Translations under genes and position numbers: made by a program
The notes under the pieces: model-generated
The model's database searches: none
The model's input: the letters and a program-made list of their open reading frames with translations, nothing else
Told to the model about the DNA's origin: nothing
From: DATCSE01 sp036568605
GTDB lineage: Bacteria > Pseudomonadota > Gammaproteobacteria > Burkholderiales > Burkholderiaceae_C
Length of the DNA: 21,155 nucleotides
Direction of reading: 5' to 3'
Assembly: GCA_036568605.1 (NCBI GenBank)
Contig: DATCSE010000468.1
Span: forward strand, 1 to 21,155
In this document: one piece after another, positions 1 to 7,977 of the stretch
How positions within the stretch are numbered: the first letter of the stretch is position 1
Layout of the letters: each line of letters starts with the position of its first letter

Positions 1-384
1 CGACGAGACGTTGACATCGATCTGCTGCCCCGGCTGCGCGAACGGCGGCAACTGCGCGGTCACCATCACGGCGGCCACGTTCTTCAGCTGCATGTTGGTG
101 CCGGCCGGCACGGTCACGCCCATCTGCTGCAGCATCGCCGAGAGGCTCTGCGTCGTGAACGGGGTCGAGGTGGTCTGATCACCGGTGCCGTCGAGGCCGA
201 CGACGAGGCCGTATCCGACCAGCTGATTGGGGCGCACGCCCTGCACCGTCGCGACTTCCTTCAGCCGCATCGCGTGGGCCGGCGCCGGCCACCACAGCGC
301 GGCCGACGCGAGCAGCGCGGTCAGTGCGATCAGCGCACGCAGGAATCGTTCGGTCGTCGCAGAGGAGTGGTGCTGGGCAGGCAT
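1..384 (-). CDS. flgI: Flagellar P-ring protein FlgI (N-terminal part, cut by window edge)
   Basis: This encodes the first 128 residues of FlgI, the periplasmic subunit of the flagellar P ring around the rod in the peptidoglycan layer. The ATG at 384 begins a signal peptide with Arg in the n-region and a hydrophobic stretch ending near APAHA. The mature part has the strongly conserved FlgI opening: a KEVATVQGVRPNQLVGYGLV block, GLDGTGDQT, TPFTTQSLSAMLQQMGVTVP and NMQLKNVAAVMVTA. The frame is open to base 1, so the C-terminal two thirds lie outside the window. The gene starts 38 nt after flgH ends on the same strand, as expected for flgGHI. No strong Shine-Dalgarno sequence was seen. An ATG at 394 is out of frame with this protein and was not used. 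Confidence 0.96.
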   Translation of the reverse strand, partial: MPAQHHSSATTERFLRALIALTALLASAALWWPAPAHAMRLKEVATVQGVRPNQLVGYGLVVGLDGTGDQTTSTPFTTQSLSAMLQQMGVTVPAGTNMQLKNVAAVMVTAQLPPFAQPGQQIDVNVSS

Positions 385-422
385 GGCGAAGCATCCGTGG
401 ATGCTGCCCATTCTGTTCAGCC

Positions 423-1184
423 TCAGATCGGCAGAACGTTCAAAAAGAACCGGCCGAGCCAGCCTATTCCCTGGGCATCGGCCTGCGCGCCGCGGCCGCG
501 CTGCTCGATGCGCACATTGGCAATTTGCGCCGACGGCACCGTGTTGCCCGATTGGATCGCGCGCGGGTCGACCTGCCCCGAGAAGCGCAGCACGTCGACG
601 TTGTGGTTGACGCCGATCTGCTTCTCGCCGGAGATCACGAGGTGGCCGTTGGGCAGCACGTCGATCACGGTCGCGGTGATCGTGCCGGAGAAGTCGTTCG
701 AGTTGACCGTGCTCCCCTTGCCGGCGAAGGTGTTGGCCGAATTGATCCCGACGCTGGTACGCCCGTTCGTGAACGAATTGGGGGTGATGCCGGGCAGCGC
801 GGTCACGCCGGCGCTGACGGTGCCACTCTTGTCGATCGAGCTGGTCGCTGTCTGGGTCGCGGCGATCTTCTCGACGATCTGCACCGTGATCGTGTCGCCG
901 ACCAGGCGCGCGCGGTGGTCCTCGAACAGCGGCCGGTACTGCGTGGCCTGGAAGATCGAGCCGTTGTTGATCACCGGGGCCGGTGCGGCTTGCGGGCGCA
1001 TCGAGGTCGGCTGCTGGATGTCGACCGGCGGACGCGGGTTGATCGTCTCGCACGCGGCGAGCGGAAGGACGCAGGCGAGGAACGCGAGTCGCGCGGCACC
1101 GTTCGGGCTGAGCCTGTCGAAGCCCCTGCGCGCGCACTTCGACAAGCTCAGTGCGAACGGGTTGATGATGCGGTTCATGGTCAC
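423..1184 (-). CDS. flgH: Flagellar L-ring lipoprotein FlgH with a repeat-derived N-terminal extension
   Basis: FlgH forms the L ring in the outer membrane. The mature part shows family blocks: GSIFQ, RPLFEDHRARLVGDTITVQIVEK, the glycine- and asparagine-rich middle, and the C-terminal GHLVISGEKQIGVN and RFSGQVDP segments. The lipobox is PLAAC with the lipidated Cys at residue 45, far later than usual for a lipoprotein. The extra residues, about 9 to 29 (PFALSLSK to RLSPNG), are encoded by the palindromic repeat at 1099-1160. There is no in-frame ATG or GTG between the repeat and the lipobox, so translation must cross it. The start is either GTG at 1184, which overlaps the flgG stop as GTGA, or ATG at 1178; neither has a clear ribosome site. 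Next genes: flgG upstream, flgI downstream. Confidence 0.95.
   Translation of the reverse strand: MTMNRIINPFALSLSKCARRGFDRLSPNGAARLAFLACVLPLAACETINPRPPVDIQQPTSMRPQAAPAPVINNGSIFQATQYRPLFEDHRARLVGDTITVQIVEKIAATQTATSSIDKSGTVSAGVTALPGITPNSFTNGRTSVGINSANTFAGKGSTVNSNDFSGTITATVIDVLPNGHLVISGEKQIGVNHNVDVLRFSGQVDPRAIQSGNTVPSAQIANVRIEQRGRGAQADAQGIGWLGRFFLNVLPI
1099..1160. repeat. Dispersed palindromic repeat inside flgH
   Basis: Two 24-nt arms at 1099-1122 and 1137-1160 are inverted copies of each other with 21 of 24 positions matching, separated by a 14-nt loop (cccctgcgcgcgca). The arm type (cttcgacaagctcag... / ctgagcctgtcgaag...) and its translation (FALSLSK, FDRLSPNG on one strand; AEPVEA, LRQAQ on the other) match a repeat family I recognise as scattered through many proteobacterial genomes, usually between genes. 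Here it lies in frame at the start of flgH. No second copy was seen in this window. Family membership is from recall; the palindrome itself is seen directly. Confidence 0.88.
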
Positions 1185-1963
1185 AGCTGCGCGAGCCGTT
1201 GCAGCATCTCGTCCGAAGTCTTGATCGCCTTCGAGTTCAGCTCATAGGCGCGCTGGGTCTGAATCATTCCGACCAGTTCTTCGACGACATTGACGTTCGA
1301 CGTCTCGACGAACCCCTGCTGCAGCAGGCCGAGCCCGTTCTGCCCCGGCGTGCCGGCGTTCGGCGTGCCGGACGCGGCGGTCTCGGCGTAGACGTTCTGG
1401 CCCTTGGGCTCGAGGCCGGCCGGGTTGACGAAGTTCGCGAGCTGGATCTTGCCCACGGTCTGCGGCGTGGCCTGCGTCGGCAGCACGACGCTGACCGTGC
1501 CGTCCGAGCCGATCGAGACGCTGGTGGCATTCGCAGGGACCGTGATGCCCGGCTGCAGCGTGTAGCCGTTGTTCGTGACGATCTGGCCCTGCGAGTTGAC
1601 CTGGAACGAACCGTCGCGCGTGTAGCCGGTCGTGCCGTCGGGCATCTGCAGCTCGAAGAAGCCCTGACCGCTGACCGCCACGTCCAGCGGGTTGCTGCTT
1701 TGCTGCAGGTTGCCCTGCGCGAAGCTGCGCGCCGTCGCGACTGCACGCGTGCCCAGGCCCAGCTGCAGCCCGGTCGGCAAGGTCGTCTGGTCGGTGCTGC
1801 TGGCACCGGCCTGGCGCAGGTTCTGGTACATCAGGTCCTCGAACACCGCGTGCGAGCGCTTGTAGCCGTTCGTCGACGAGTTGGCGAGGTTGTTCGAGAT
1901 CGCATCGAGCTGCGTCTGCTGGGCTTCCATGCCCGTCTTCGAGATCCACAGGGAACGCATCAT
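1181..1963 (-). CDS. flgG: Flagellar distal rod protein FlgG
   Basis: FlgG builds the distal rod that passes through the P and L rings. The 260-residue product equals the usual family length. It opens with MMRSLWISKTGMEAQQTQLD followed by the ISNNLANSSTNGYKR rod/hook motif, and has the central NPLDVAVSGQGFFEL segment. It ends with the conserved block GFVETSNVNVVEELVGMI, QRAYELNSKAIK and SDEMLQRLAQL. The frame is open further upstream to 1993, but the ATG at 1963 fits the family start and has GGAG seven bases upstream. flgF, the usual upstream neighbour, lies about 7.3 kb away. Instead, a histidine kinase gene ends 71 nt upstream on the same strand. The stop overlaps the possible GTG start of flgH. 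Confidence 0.97.
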   Translation of the reverse strand: MMRSLWISKTGMEAQQTQLDAISNNLANSSTNGYKRSHAVFEDLMYQNLRQAGASSTDQTTLPTGLQLGLGTRAVATARSFAQGNLQQSSNPLDVAVSGQGFFELQMPDGTTGYTRDGSFQVNSQGQIVTNNGYTLQPGITVPANATSVSIGSDGTVSVVLPTQATPQTVGKIQLANFVNPAGLEPKGQNVYAETAASGTPNAGTPGQNGLGLLQQGFVETSNVNVVEELVGMIQTQRAYELNSKAIKTSDEMLQRLAQL

Positions 1964-1970
1964 GGCGGTG

Positions 1971-1974
1971 CTCC
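1971..1974 (-). promoter_or_regulatory. Ribosome binding site of flgG
   Basis: GGAG on the minus strand with a 7-nt spacer to the ATG at 1963. It decides this start over the upstream in-frame codon at 1993, and the resulting N-terminus matches the FlgG family. Confidence 0.6.
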
Positions 1975-2034
1975 GGTCATTGGCGGAGATCATGACGGCG
2001 CGCCCCGCCGCGGATGGCCGGAAAAGGCGGGTGC

Positions 2035-4617
2035 TTACGGCGCATATCGGGGCGCTGCGCCCGCCCCGGTCAGCTGCGCCAGCGCCGCGCGCACGTCGCG
2101 CGGCTTGGGCGGCTTGCTCAGCACCTGGTCCACGTGCGCCGGGATCTCGCCGTCGGTCAGCAGCCGCTGGCCCCAGCCGGTCAGCAGGATCACCGGCACG
2201 GTCTCGGCGCTCGCCTTCACCGCGCTGGCCACGTGGCGCCCGTCGACATACGGCATCCCCAGGTCGGTGATCACCGCGTCGAATCCGCCGTCGAGCTTGT
2301 GTGCGCTGCGGAACGCGTCGATGCCGGCCTGGCCGCCGCTCGCGGTGACGACGATGTGGCCGTCGAGCTCCAGCGTGTCGCTCAGCGACTTCAGCATCAA
2401 CGGGTCGTCGTCGACGATCAGCACGCGCAGCCGCCGCGCCGGCGCCTCGACCGCCGCGGGCACGGCGGCGGCCTCGGGCTGCAGACCGGCCGGCACCGGG
2501 AAGCTCAGGCGCACGGTCGTGCCGCGCCCGGGCGTGCTGTCGATCTGCACCTCGGCGCCGTGCCGCTGGACCACGCCGTACACCATCGCCAGGCCCAGGC
2601 CGGTGCCGCGCTCGCCTTTGGTCGTGAAGAACGGCTCGAGGCAGCGGCGCCGCGTGTCCTCGTCCATGCCGATGCCGGTGTCGCCGACTTCGACGACCGC
2701 GCTGTCTGCCCCCGTCGCGGTCGGGCCGCTGCCGCCGTTCGATGCGATGCGGCGCGTGCGCAGCGTCAGCACGCCGCCCTCGGGCATCGCGTCGATCGCG
2801 TTGAAGATCAGGTTGGTCAGCGCCTCCCGCACTTCGCTCTCGACGCCCAGGATCGCCGGCAGGTCCGGCGCGAGCCCGGTCTCCAGGCGGATCACGATGC
2901 CGCGCTGCTGCGGCATGTCGCTCCAGCGCACCCGCGTCAGGTCCAGCACCTGCTGCACCAGCGTGTTCAGCTGCACCGGCAACGGCTGCAACTGCGGCTC
3001 GCGCCGGCGGTAGAACTCGCGCATGCGCGCGACCGTCGCGGCGACGTCGTCGATCGCGCGGGCGATCGTCTCGAGATAACCGCGGCCGCGCTCGCTGAGC
3101 TGCGGCTCGCGCTCCAGCAGCGTCTCGGTGTACAGCGCGACCGGCGAGAGCGCGTTGTTGATGTCGTGCGCGATGCCGCTGGCCATCTGGCCCAGCGCAC
3201 GCAGCCGCTCCTGCTGCATCACGGCCTGCTGCGACTGGCGCAGGTCGTCGTAGGCCTGCAGCAGCGCGCCGTGCAGCTCGGCCTGCCGGGCCGCCAGCGC
3301 GACATGCGTGCTGAGCTGGCGCACGAACTCGCAGTCGCCGCCGCTGAACGACTGCGGCGGCCGACGCGCGACCGCGAGCACGCCGAACACGCGGCTCTCG
3401 GACTGCAACGGCGCGATGACCAGCGCGCGCAACCCGTGCTGCGCCAGCCGCTGCGGGAACGGCGAGGCCACGGCCTGGATGTCGGGCTCGTGGACGAGCT
3501 CGCCGTGCAGCGCGCGCCCCAAGCCCTGCGGGTCGACCGCGATGCGCGACTGCTCGGCCAGCGCCAGCGCGCCCGCGAGCGAATGGCTGTGCGCGCCGAC
3601 GCGGATGACCGTCAGCGTGTCGTCGGCCGTGTCATGCCGGAGCACGCAGGCGAAGTCGACCGGCAGCCGCTCCTCCAGGCTGCCGACCGCGACCCCGTAG
3701 ATGCTCTGCAGGTCCTGCCGCTCGCCGATCGCGCGGCTGATCTGGTCCAGCAGCGTCATCCGGTCGAGCTGGGCCTGCAGCTGCGCCTCGGTGCGCTCGC
3801 GCTCGACGATCTGCGCCGTCAGGCGCTCGGTCGTGCGCTGCAGGTCGGCATTGGCCGCGCGCAGCGAACCGGCGAGCCGCGCCTCCTCCATCCGTCCGTC
3901 GACGATGGACGTGAACAGCGTCAGCCCGAGCACGGCCACCGCGGCGGCGCCGACCAGCAGGCTCAGGCTGCTGCTGGCCAGCACGCCGGCGCTCAGGCAC
4001 ACCGAGCCTTCGGGGAATCCTGCTGCCGCCATGCCGGTGTAGTGCATGCCGCTGATCGCGAAGCCCATCACCGCGGCGGCGGCCGCCTGGTAGGCGAGCT
4101 CGCGGTGCTTGCGGACGCCCCGCAGCCAGAAAAAGATCAGCAGCGCCGCCGCCGACGCGACCACCGCGATCACGAACGATGCGAACACCAGTGCAGCGTT
4201 CCAATCGATCGGGGGCGCCATGTCGAGCGCAGCCATTCCGAGGTAGTGCATCGCGCAGATGCCGGCGCCCATCGCGAGCGAGCCGCCGGCCAGGCGCGGC
4301 AGCGTCAACGAACCGCGACTGGCCACCCGCAACGCCACGGCCGACACCACGACCGCGGCGATCCACGAGACGAAGGTCAGCAGCCGGGTATAGCCCAACG
4401 CGATCGGCAGCGAGAACGCGAGCATGCCGACGAAGTGCATGGCCCAGATGCCGGTGCCCATCGCGATCGAGCCGCCGACCCACCAGGTCAGCGCGACGCC
4501 GCGATGCGCCGTGCGCACGCGCTTGGCCAGGTCCAGCGCCACGTATGACGCGAACCCGGCGATCAGCACCGAGGCAGCCACCAGCGCCGGGTCGTAACGA
4601 GGGGTCAGATACGCCAT
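2035..4617 (-). CDS. MHYT-domain hybrid sensor histidine kinase (MHYT-GAF-HisKA-HATPase-REC)
   Basis: A membrane-bound hybrid kinase of about 860 residues. The N-terminal 230 residues form an MHYT domain with about seven membrane spans and three repeated motifs: WAMHFVGM (His61), CAMHYLGM (His124) and GMHYTGM (His192). In this family these motifs are proposed to bind a metal and sense a diatomic gas or redox state. Next come a short coiled linker and a GAF-like region (about 290-450). The HisKA segment is ASGIAHDINNALSP with phospho-acceptor His484. The ATPase has N (LTNLIFNAIDAMPEGG), G1 (VGDTGIGMD) and FFTTKGERGTGLGL boxes. A C-terminal receiver has VLIVDDD, acceptor Asp785 in VITDLGMP, and the Lys of LSKPPKP. 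No DNA-binding output domain is present. The ATG at 4617 is chosen by similarity to MHYT proteins; ATG 4632 and GTG 4638 are in-frame alternatives without good ribosome sites. It is divergent from the cyclase gene and ends 71 nt before flgG. Confidence 0.93.
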   Translation of the reverse strand: MAYLTPRYDPALVAASVLIAGFASYVALDLAKRVRTAHRGVALTWWVGGSIAMGTGIWAMHFVGMLAFSLPIALGYTRLLTFVSWIAAVVVSAVALRVASRGSLTLPRLAGGSLAMGAGICAMHYLGMAALDMAPPIDWNAALVFASFVIAVVASAAALLIFFWLRGVRKHRELAYQAAAAAVMGFAISGMHYTGMAAAGFPEGSVCLSAGVLASSSLSLLVGAAAVAVLGLTLFTSIVDGRMEEARLAGSLRAANADLQRTTERLTAQIVERERTEAQLQAQLDRMTLLDQISRAIGERQDLQSIYGVAVGSLEERLPVDFACVLRHDTADDTLTVIRVGAHSHSLAGALALAEQSRIAVDPQGLGRALHGELVHEPDIQAVASPFPQRLAQHGLRALVIAPLQSESRVFGVLAVARRPPQSFSGGDCEFVRQLSTHVALAARQAELHGALLQAYDDLRQSQQAVMQQERLRALGQMASGIAHDINNALSPVALYTETLLEREPQLSERGRGYLETIARAIDDVAATVARMREFYRRREPQLQPLPVQLNTLVQQVLDLTRVRWSDMPQQRGIVIRLETGLAPDLPAILGVESEVREALTNLIFNAIDAMPEGGVLTLRTRRIASNGGSGPTATGADSAVVEVGDTGIGMDEDTRRRCLEPFFTTKGERGTGLGLAMVYGVVQRHGAEVQIDSTPGRGTTVRLSFPVPAGLQPEAAAVPAAVEAPARRLRVLIVDDDPLMLKSLSDTLELDGHIVVTASGGQAGIDAFRSAHKLDGGFDAVITDLGMPYVDGRHVASAVKASAETVPVILLTGWGQRLLTDGEIPAHVDQVLSKPPKPRDVRAALAQLTGAGAAPRYAP

Positions 4618-4748
4618 GGTCCTGGAGGTCATGGACACCAGGCGCGATCTTGGCGCGAATCAGGCGCCCGGCGCCATCATGCAGGATCGGGGGATGGTCA
4701 ATGCCCGGTGGGTCGGCATCGCGAAGAAAGCAAGGGTCGGCACGCATC

Positions 4749-4776
4749 TTACGGGCATGCCCGGCAGCGCTAGACT
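4749..4776 (+). promoter_or_regulatory. Candidate sigma-70 promoter of the cyclase gene, with overlapping palindrome
   Basis: TTACGG (4749-4754) and TAGACT (4771-4776) with a 16-nt spacer resemble -35 and -10 boxes. Initiation about 7 nt after the -10 would fall at or next to the ATG at 4783, giving a leaderless or nearly leaderless mRNA, which agrees with the lack of a Shine-Dalgarno sequence. The perfect 12-bp palindrome cgggcatgcccg (4752-4763) overlaps the -35 and spacer and could be an operator. Predicted from base pattern only. Confidence 0.4.
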
Positions 4777-4782
4777 GCGGCG

Positions 4783-7700
4783 ATGGTCAGGTGTCCACGC
4801 TGTGGTGAGGAGAACCCGCCCAAGTTCAGGCTGTGCGGGTACTGCGGCAGCCCGCTGGCCGCTGCCGCGCTGCCGGCCCACGAGCTGCGCAAGACGGTCA
4901 CCATTGTCTTCTGCGACCTGAAGAGTTCCACCGCGCTTGGCGAGCGGCTGGATCCGGAGGCGCTGCACGACGTCAAGGAACGCTACTTCCGCGCGATGGC
5001 CGCCGAGATCACGCGCCACGGCGGCCTGATCGAGAAGTACATCGGCGACGCGATCATGGCCGTCTTCGGCCTGCCGCGGGCGCACGAGGACGATGCGCTG
5101 CGCGCCGTGCGTGCGGCCGTCGGCATGCAGAAGGCGCTCAACGCCGTCAACGCGGACCTGCTGGCGCGCTACGACATCACGCTGGCCAATCGCACCGGCA
5201 TCAACACCGGCGAGGTCGTCGCGAACGACGATCCGACTGCCGACCAGAAGCTCGCCACCGGCGACGCGGTGAACGTCGCGGCGCGGCTCGAGCAGGCGGC
5301 GCCCGCGGACCAGATCCTGATCGGCGAGGTGACGTACCGGCTGGTGCGCGACGCGGTCCGGGTCGAGGCCGTCGAGCCGCTGGAGCTCAAGGGCAAGGCC
5401 CAGCGCGTCCCGGCGTACCGGCTGCTCTCGGCCGACGGGCTCGACGGCCAGCTGCGGCGCATCGACACGCCGCTGGTCGGCCGCGAGGAGGAGCTCGCCA
5501 CGCTGGCGCGGGCGTATCGCGAGGCGAGCGAGGGGCTGGCCGTGCGACTGGTCACGGTGATCGGCGAAGCGGGTGCCGGCAAGTCGCGCCTGCTGCAGGA
5601 GCTGGCCGAGCGTGTCGCAGTCGGTGCGCGCGTGCTGCGCGGCCGCTGCCTGGCGTACGGCGACGGCATCACGTTCTGGCCGCTGCGTGGCATCGTCGGC
5701 TCGGCCGCGGGAATCCGAGACGACGACTCGCCGGCCGACGCGCAGGCCAAGGTGCTGGCGGTGTGCGGCGACGCGAACGTCGCCGACCGGCTCGCCTCGG
5801 CCATCGGGTTGAGCCCGGCCTCGTTCCCGCTGCACGAGGTGAACTGGGCAGCCCGCCGGCTGCTCGAGATTCTGGCGAGCGATCGTCCGGTCGTCGCGGT
5901 GATCGACGATATCCACTGGGCCGAGTCGGCGCTGCTCGATCTGATCGACAGCATCGTCACCTCGTCGACCGGCGCGCCCATCCTGCTGCTCGCGACGACG
6001 CGCCCCGATCTGTTCGAAGAGCACCCGCAATGGGGCGAAAGCGCATCGGCCACGCGGCTGATGCTGCGCCCGCTGAGCGACAGGGCGTCGGCCCAGGTCG
6101 CCACCAACCTGCTCGGCGACGCCAACCTGCCCGAGGATGTGGTGGAGCGCATCGTCGACGCAAGCGAGGGCAACCCGTTGTTCGTCGAGCAGATGCTGTC
6201 GATGCTGATCGACAGCGGCGCCCTGCGCCAGGAAGACGGGCGCTGGAGGCGAGCCCATGCCGACGCCGAGATCGTCGTGCCGCCGACGATCCACGCGCTG
6301 CTCGAGGCGCGGCTGGACCAGCTCGGCCGCGCCGAGCGCGCCGCGGTGGAGCCGGCCGCGGTCATCGGGCTCGAATTCGCGGAACCGGCCGTGGTGTCGC
6401 TCGCCCCCGAGGTGCTGCGCCCCGCGATCGGCGAACACCTGGGGTCGCTGACGCGCAAGCAGTTCATCCGCGTGTCGCGCGCGATCGAAGCCGAGCCTGT
6501 CTATCGGTTCCAGCATCAGCTGGTGCGTGACACGATCTACACCGGATTGCTGAAGCGAGCACGTGCCAGCCTGCACATCGAGTTCGTGCGCTGGGCCGAC
6601 CGCATGAACGCCGATCGTGACCGCGCGCTCGAGTTCGAGGCGATCCTGGGCTACCACCTCGAGCAGGCGCACAAGTACCTGCGCGAGCTCGGCCCGCTGG
6701 ACGAATCCGGGATCGCGATCGGACGCGATGGCGCGCGCCGCCTCGCCAATGCCGGCCGGCGCGCCTTCGCCAGCGGCGACATCAAGGCCGCGGGCAATCT
6801 GCTGCAGCGCGCGGTCGCGTTGCTGCAACCGGATGACGCACAGCGCATGGCCTTGCTGCCCGAACTCGGCGAGACGTTGATGAGCATGGGCGACTTCGCG
6901 GCAGCCCGCGCCGCGCTCGACGAGGCGATGACCGCTGCCGACCGCACCGGCGACCCAAGGGTCAAGGCGTCCAGCCAACTGGTCGGCATGTTCGTGCGCC
7001 TCTACAGCGGCGAGCAGCAGAGCGACTGGAGCGGAGAAACGCTGCGCGTCACCCACGAGATCATTCCGATCCTCGAGCGCGAGAGCGCGCACAACGAGCT
7101 GGCCACCGGCTGGCGGCTGATCGTGCTCGTGCACGGCATGGCGGGACGCTATACGTTGGCCACCGAAGCGGTGGAGCGCTCGATCTTCCACGCGCGGCAG
7201 GCCGGCAACGAGCGGCTGCTCGCGCGCAACGGCCTGATCCTGTCGATGAACGGCCTGTTCGGGCCGACCCCGGTGCGCGAAGCCGTCGAGGACTGCGAGC
7301 GCTTCCTGGCCGAAGGGTTGAGCGATCGTCAGGTCGAAGGTTGCATGCTGTGCATGCTGGCTCAGCTGAAGGCCATGGATGCGAAGCTCGAAGAAGCGCG
7401 CACTCTCTACCGGCGGGGGCGCAGACTGCTGCGCGAGCTCGGTCAGGGCGTCAGCGCTGCATCGACCGGCATCGATCTTGCGCGCGTCGAGCTGCTGGGT
7501 GGCGACCTGGCGCTCGCGGAGCGCGAGGTCCGCAGCGACTACGACTTTCTCGCGAGGATGGGCGAGACCTATTTCCTCTCGACGATGGCCGCGCTGCTGT
7601 CGCGCATCGTCAGAGACCAGGGTCGCGACGAAGAAGCCATGGCGCTGTCGCAAGCGGCCGAGGCAGCGACCGCTGCGGACGACGTGGAATCGCAGGCGCT

Positions 7701-7977
7701 GTGGCGTGCCATCCGCGCCCCCATCGTCGCGCGCGCCGGAAACGCCGCGCTCGGCGAAGAACTGGCGCGCGGCGCGCTCGATCTTGCGCGCAAGACCGAG
7801 GCGCCGATGCTGCAGGCCGATGCGCTATCCGAGCTCGCGGCCGTTCTGAGGCTGCGCGGCAGAGCCTCGGAAGCACATCAGGCCATGAACGAGGCGATCG
7901 AGCTGTACGTGGCCAAGGGCAACATCGTCTCGGCCACGCGCGCGGGACTCACAACACCCGATACGCGCCGTTCCTGA
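4783..7977 (+). CDS. Zinc-ribbon class III adenylate cyclase fused to a STAND-type ATPase and TPR-like tail
   Basis: A cytosolic signalling protein of 1064 residues. Residues 4-21 form a zinc ribbon (Cys4, Cys7, Cys18, Cys21). Residues 37-215 are a class III cyclase domain with all expected active-site residues: metal Asp45 (FCDLKSST), Lys85 and Asp89 (EKYIGDAIMAVFG), Asp161, Asn164 and Arg168 (GDAVNVAARLE). Lys/Asp at the purine-binding positions favour ATP, so cAMP is the expected product. From about 230 follows a P-loop ATPase: VGREEEL, Walker A GEAGAGKS (261-268), Walker B VVAVIDDIHWAE (Asp375, Asp376), then EGNPLFVEQ in a helical region. The last 400 or so residues are alpha-helical with TPR-like repeats and no recognised DNA-binding domain. 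No membrane segment is visible. It is divergent from the MHYT kinase, and its last 29 nt overlap the convergent secreted-protein gene. The input signal cannot be told from sequence. Confidence 0.92.
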   Translation: MVRCPRCGEENPPKFRLCGYCGSPLAAAALPAHELRKTVTIVFCDLKSSTALGERLDPEALHDVKERYFRAMAAEITRHGGLIEKYIGDAIMAVFGLPRAHEDDALRAVRAAVGMQKALNAVNADLLARYDITLANRTGINTGEVVANDDPTADQKLATGDAVNVAARLEQAAPADQILIGEVTYRLVRDAVRVEAVEPLELKGKAQRVPAYRLLSADGLDGQLRRIDTPLVGREEELATLARAYREASEGLAVRLVTVIGEAGAGKSRLLQELAERVAVGARVLRGRCLAYGDGITFWPLRGIVGSAAGIRDDDSPADAQAKVLAVCGDANVADRLASAIGLSPASFPLHEVNWAARRLLEILASDRPVVAVIDDIHWAESALLDLIDSIVTSSTGAPILLLATTRPDLFEEHPQWGESASATRLMLRPLSDRASAQVATNLLGDANLPEDVVERIVDASEGNPLFVEQMLSMLIDSGALRQEDGRWRRAHADAEIVVPPTIHALLEARLDQLGRAERAAVEPAAVIGLEFAEPAVVSLAPEVLRPAIGEHLGSLTRKQFIRVSRAIEAEPVYRFQHQLVRDTIYTGLLKRARASLHIEFVRWADRMNADRDRALEFEAILGYHLEQAHKYLRELGPLDESGIAIGRDGARRLANAGRRAFASGDIKAAGNLLQRAVALLQPDDAQRMALLPELGETLMSMGDFAAARAALDEAMTAADRTGDPRVKASSQLVGMFVRLYSGEQQSDWSGETLRVTHEIIPILERESAHNELATGWRLIVLVHGMAGRYTLATEAVERSIFHARQAGNERLLARNGLILSMNGLFGPTPVREAVEDCERFLAEGLSDRQVEGCMLCMLAQLKAMDAKLEEARTLYRRGRRLLRELGQGVSAASTGIDLARVELLGGDLALAEREVRSDYDFLARMGETYFLSTMAALLSRIVRDQGRDEEAMALSQAAEAATAADDVESQALWRAIRAPIVARAGNAALGEELARGALDLARKTEAPMLQADALSELAAVLRLRGRASEAHQAMNEAIELYVAKGNIVSATRAGLTTPDTRRS

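Noticed and set aside
1199..3013. A 604-residue plus-strand frame crossing flgG and the kinase end
   Set aside because: It spans two well-supported minus-strand genes and shows no domain features.
2014..4548. An 844-residue plus-strand open frame opposite the MHYT kinase
   Set aside because: Low-complexity Arg/His/Gln/Ala composition typical of antisense frames; the kinase motifs are on the minus strand.
4660..7653. A 997-residue open frame on the minus strand opposite the cyclase gene
   Set aside because: It is a high-GC antisense shadow rich in Arg, His, Gln and Asp with no recognisable motif; the plus-strand frame has complete catalytic motifs.
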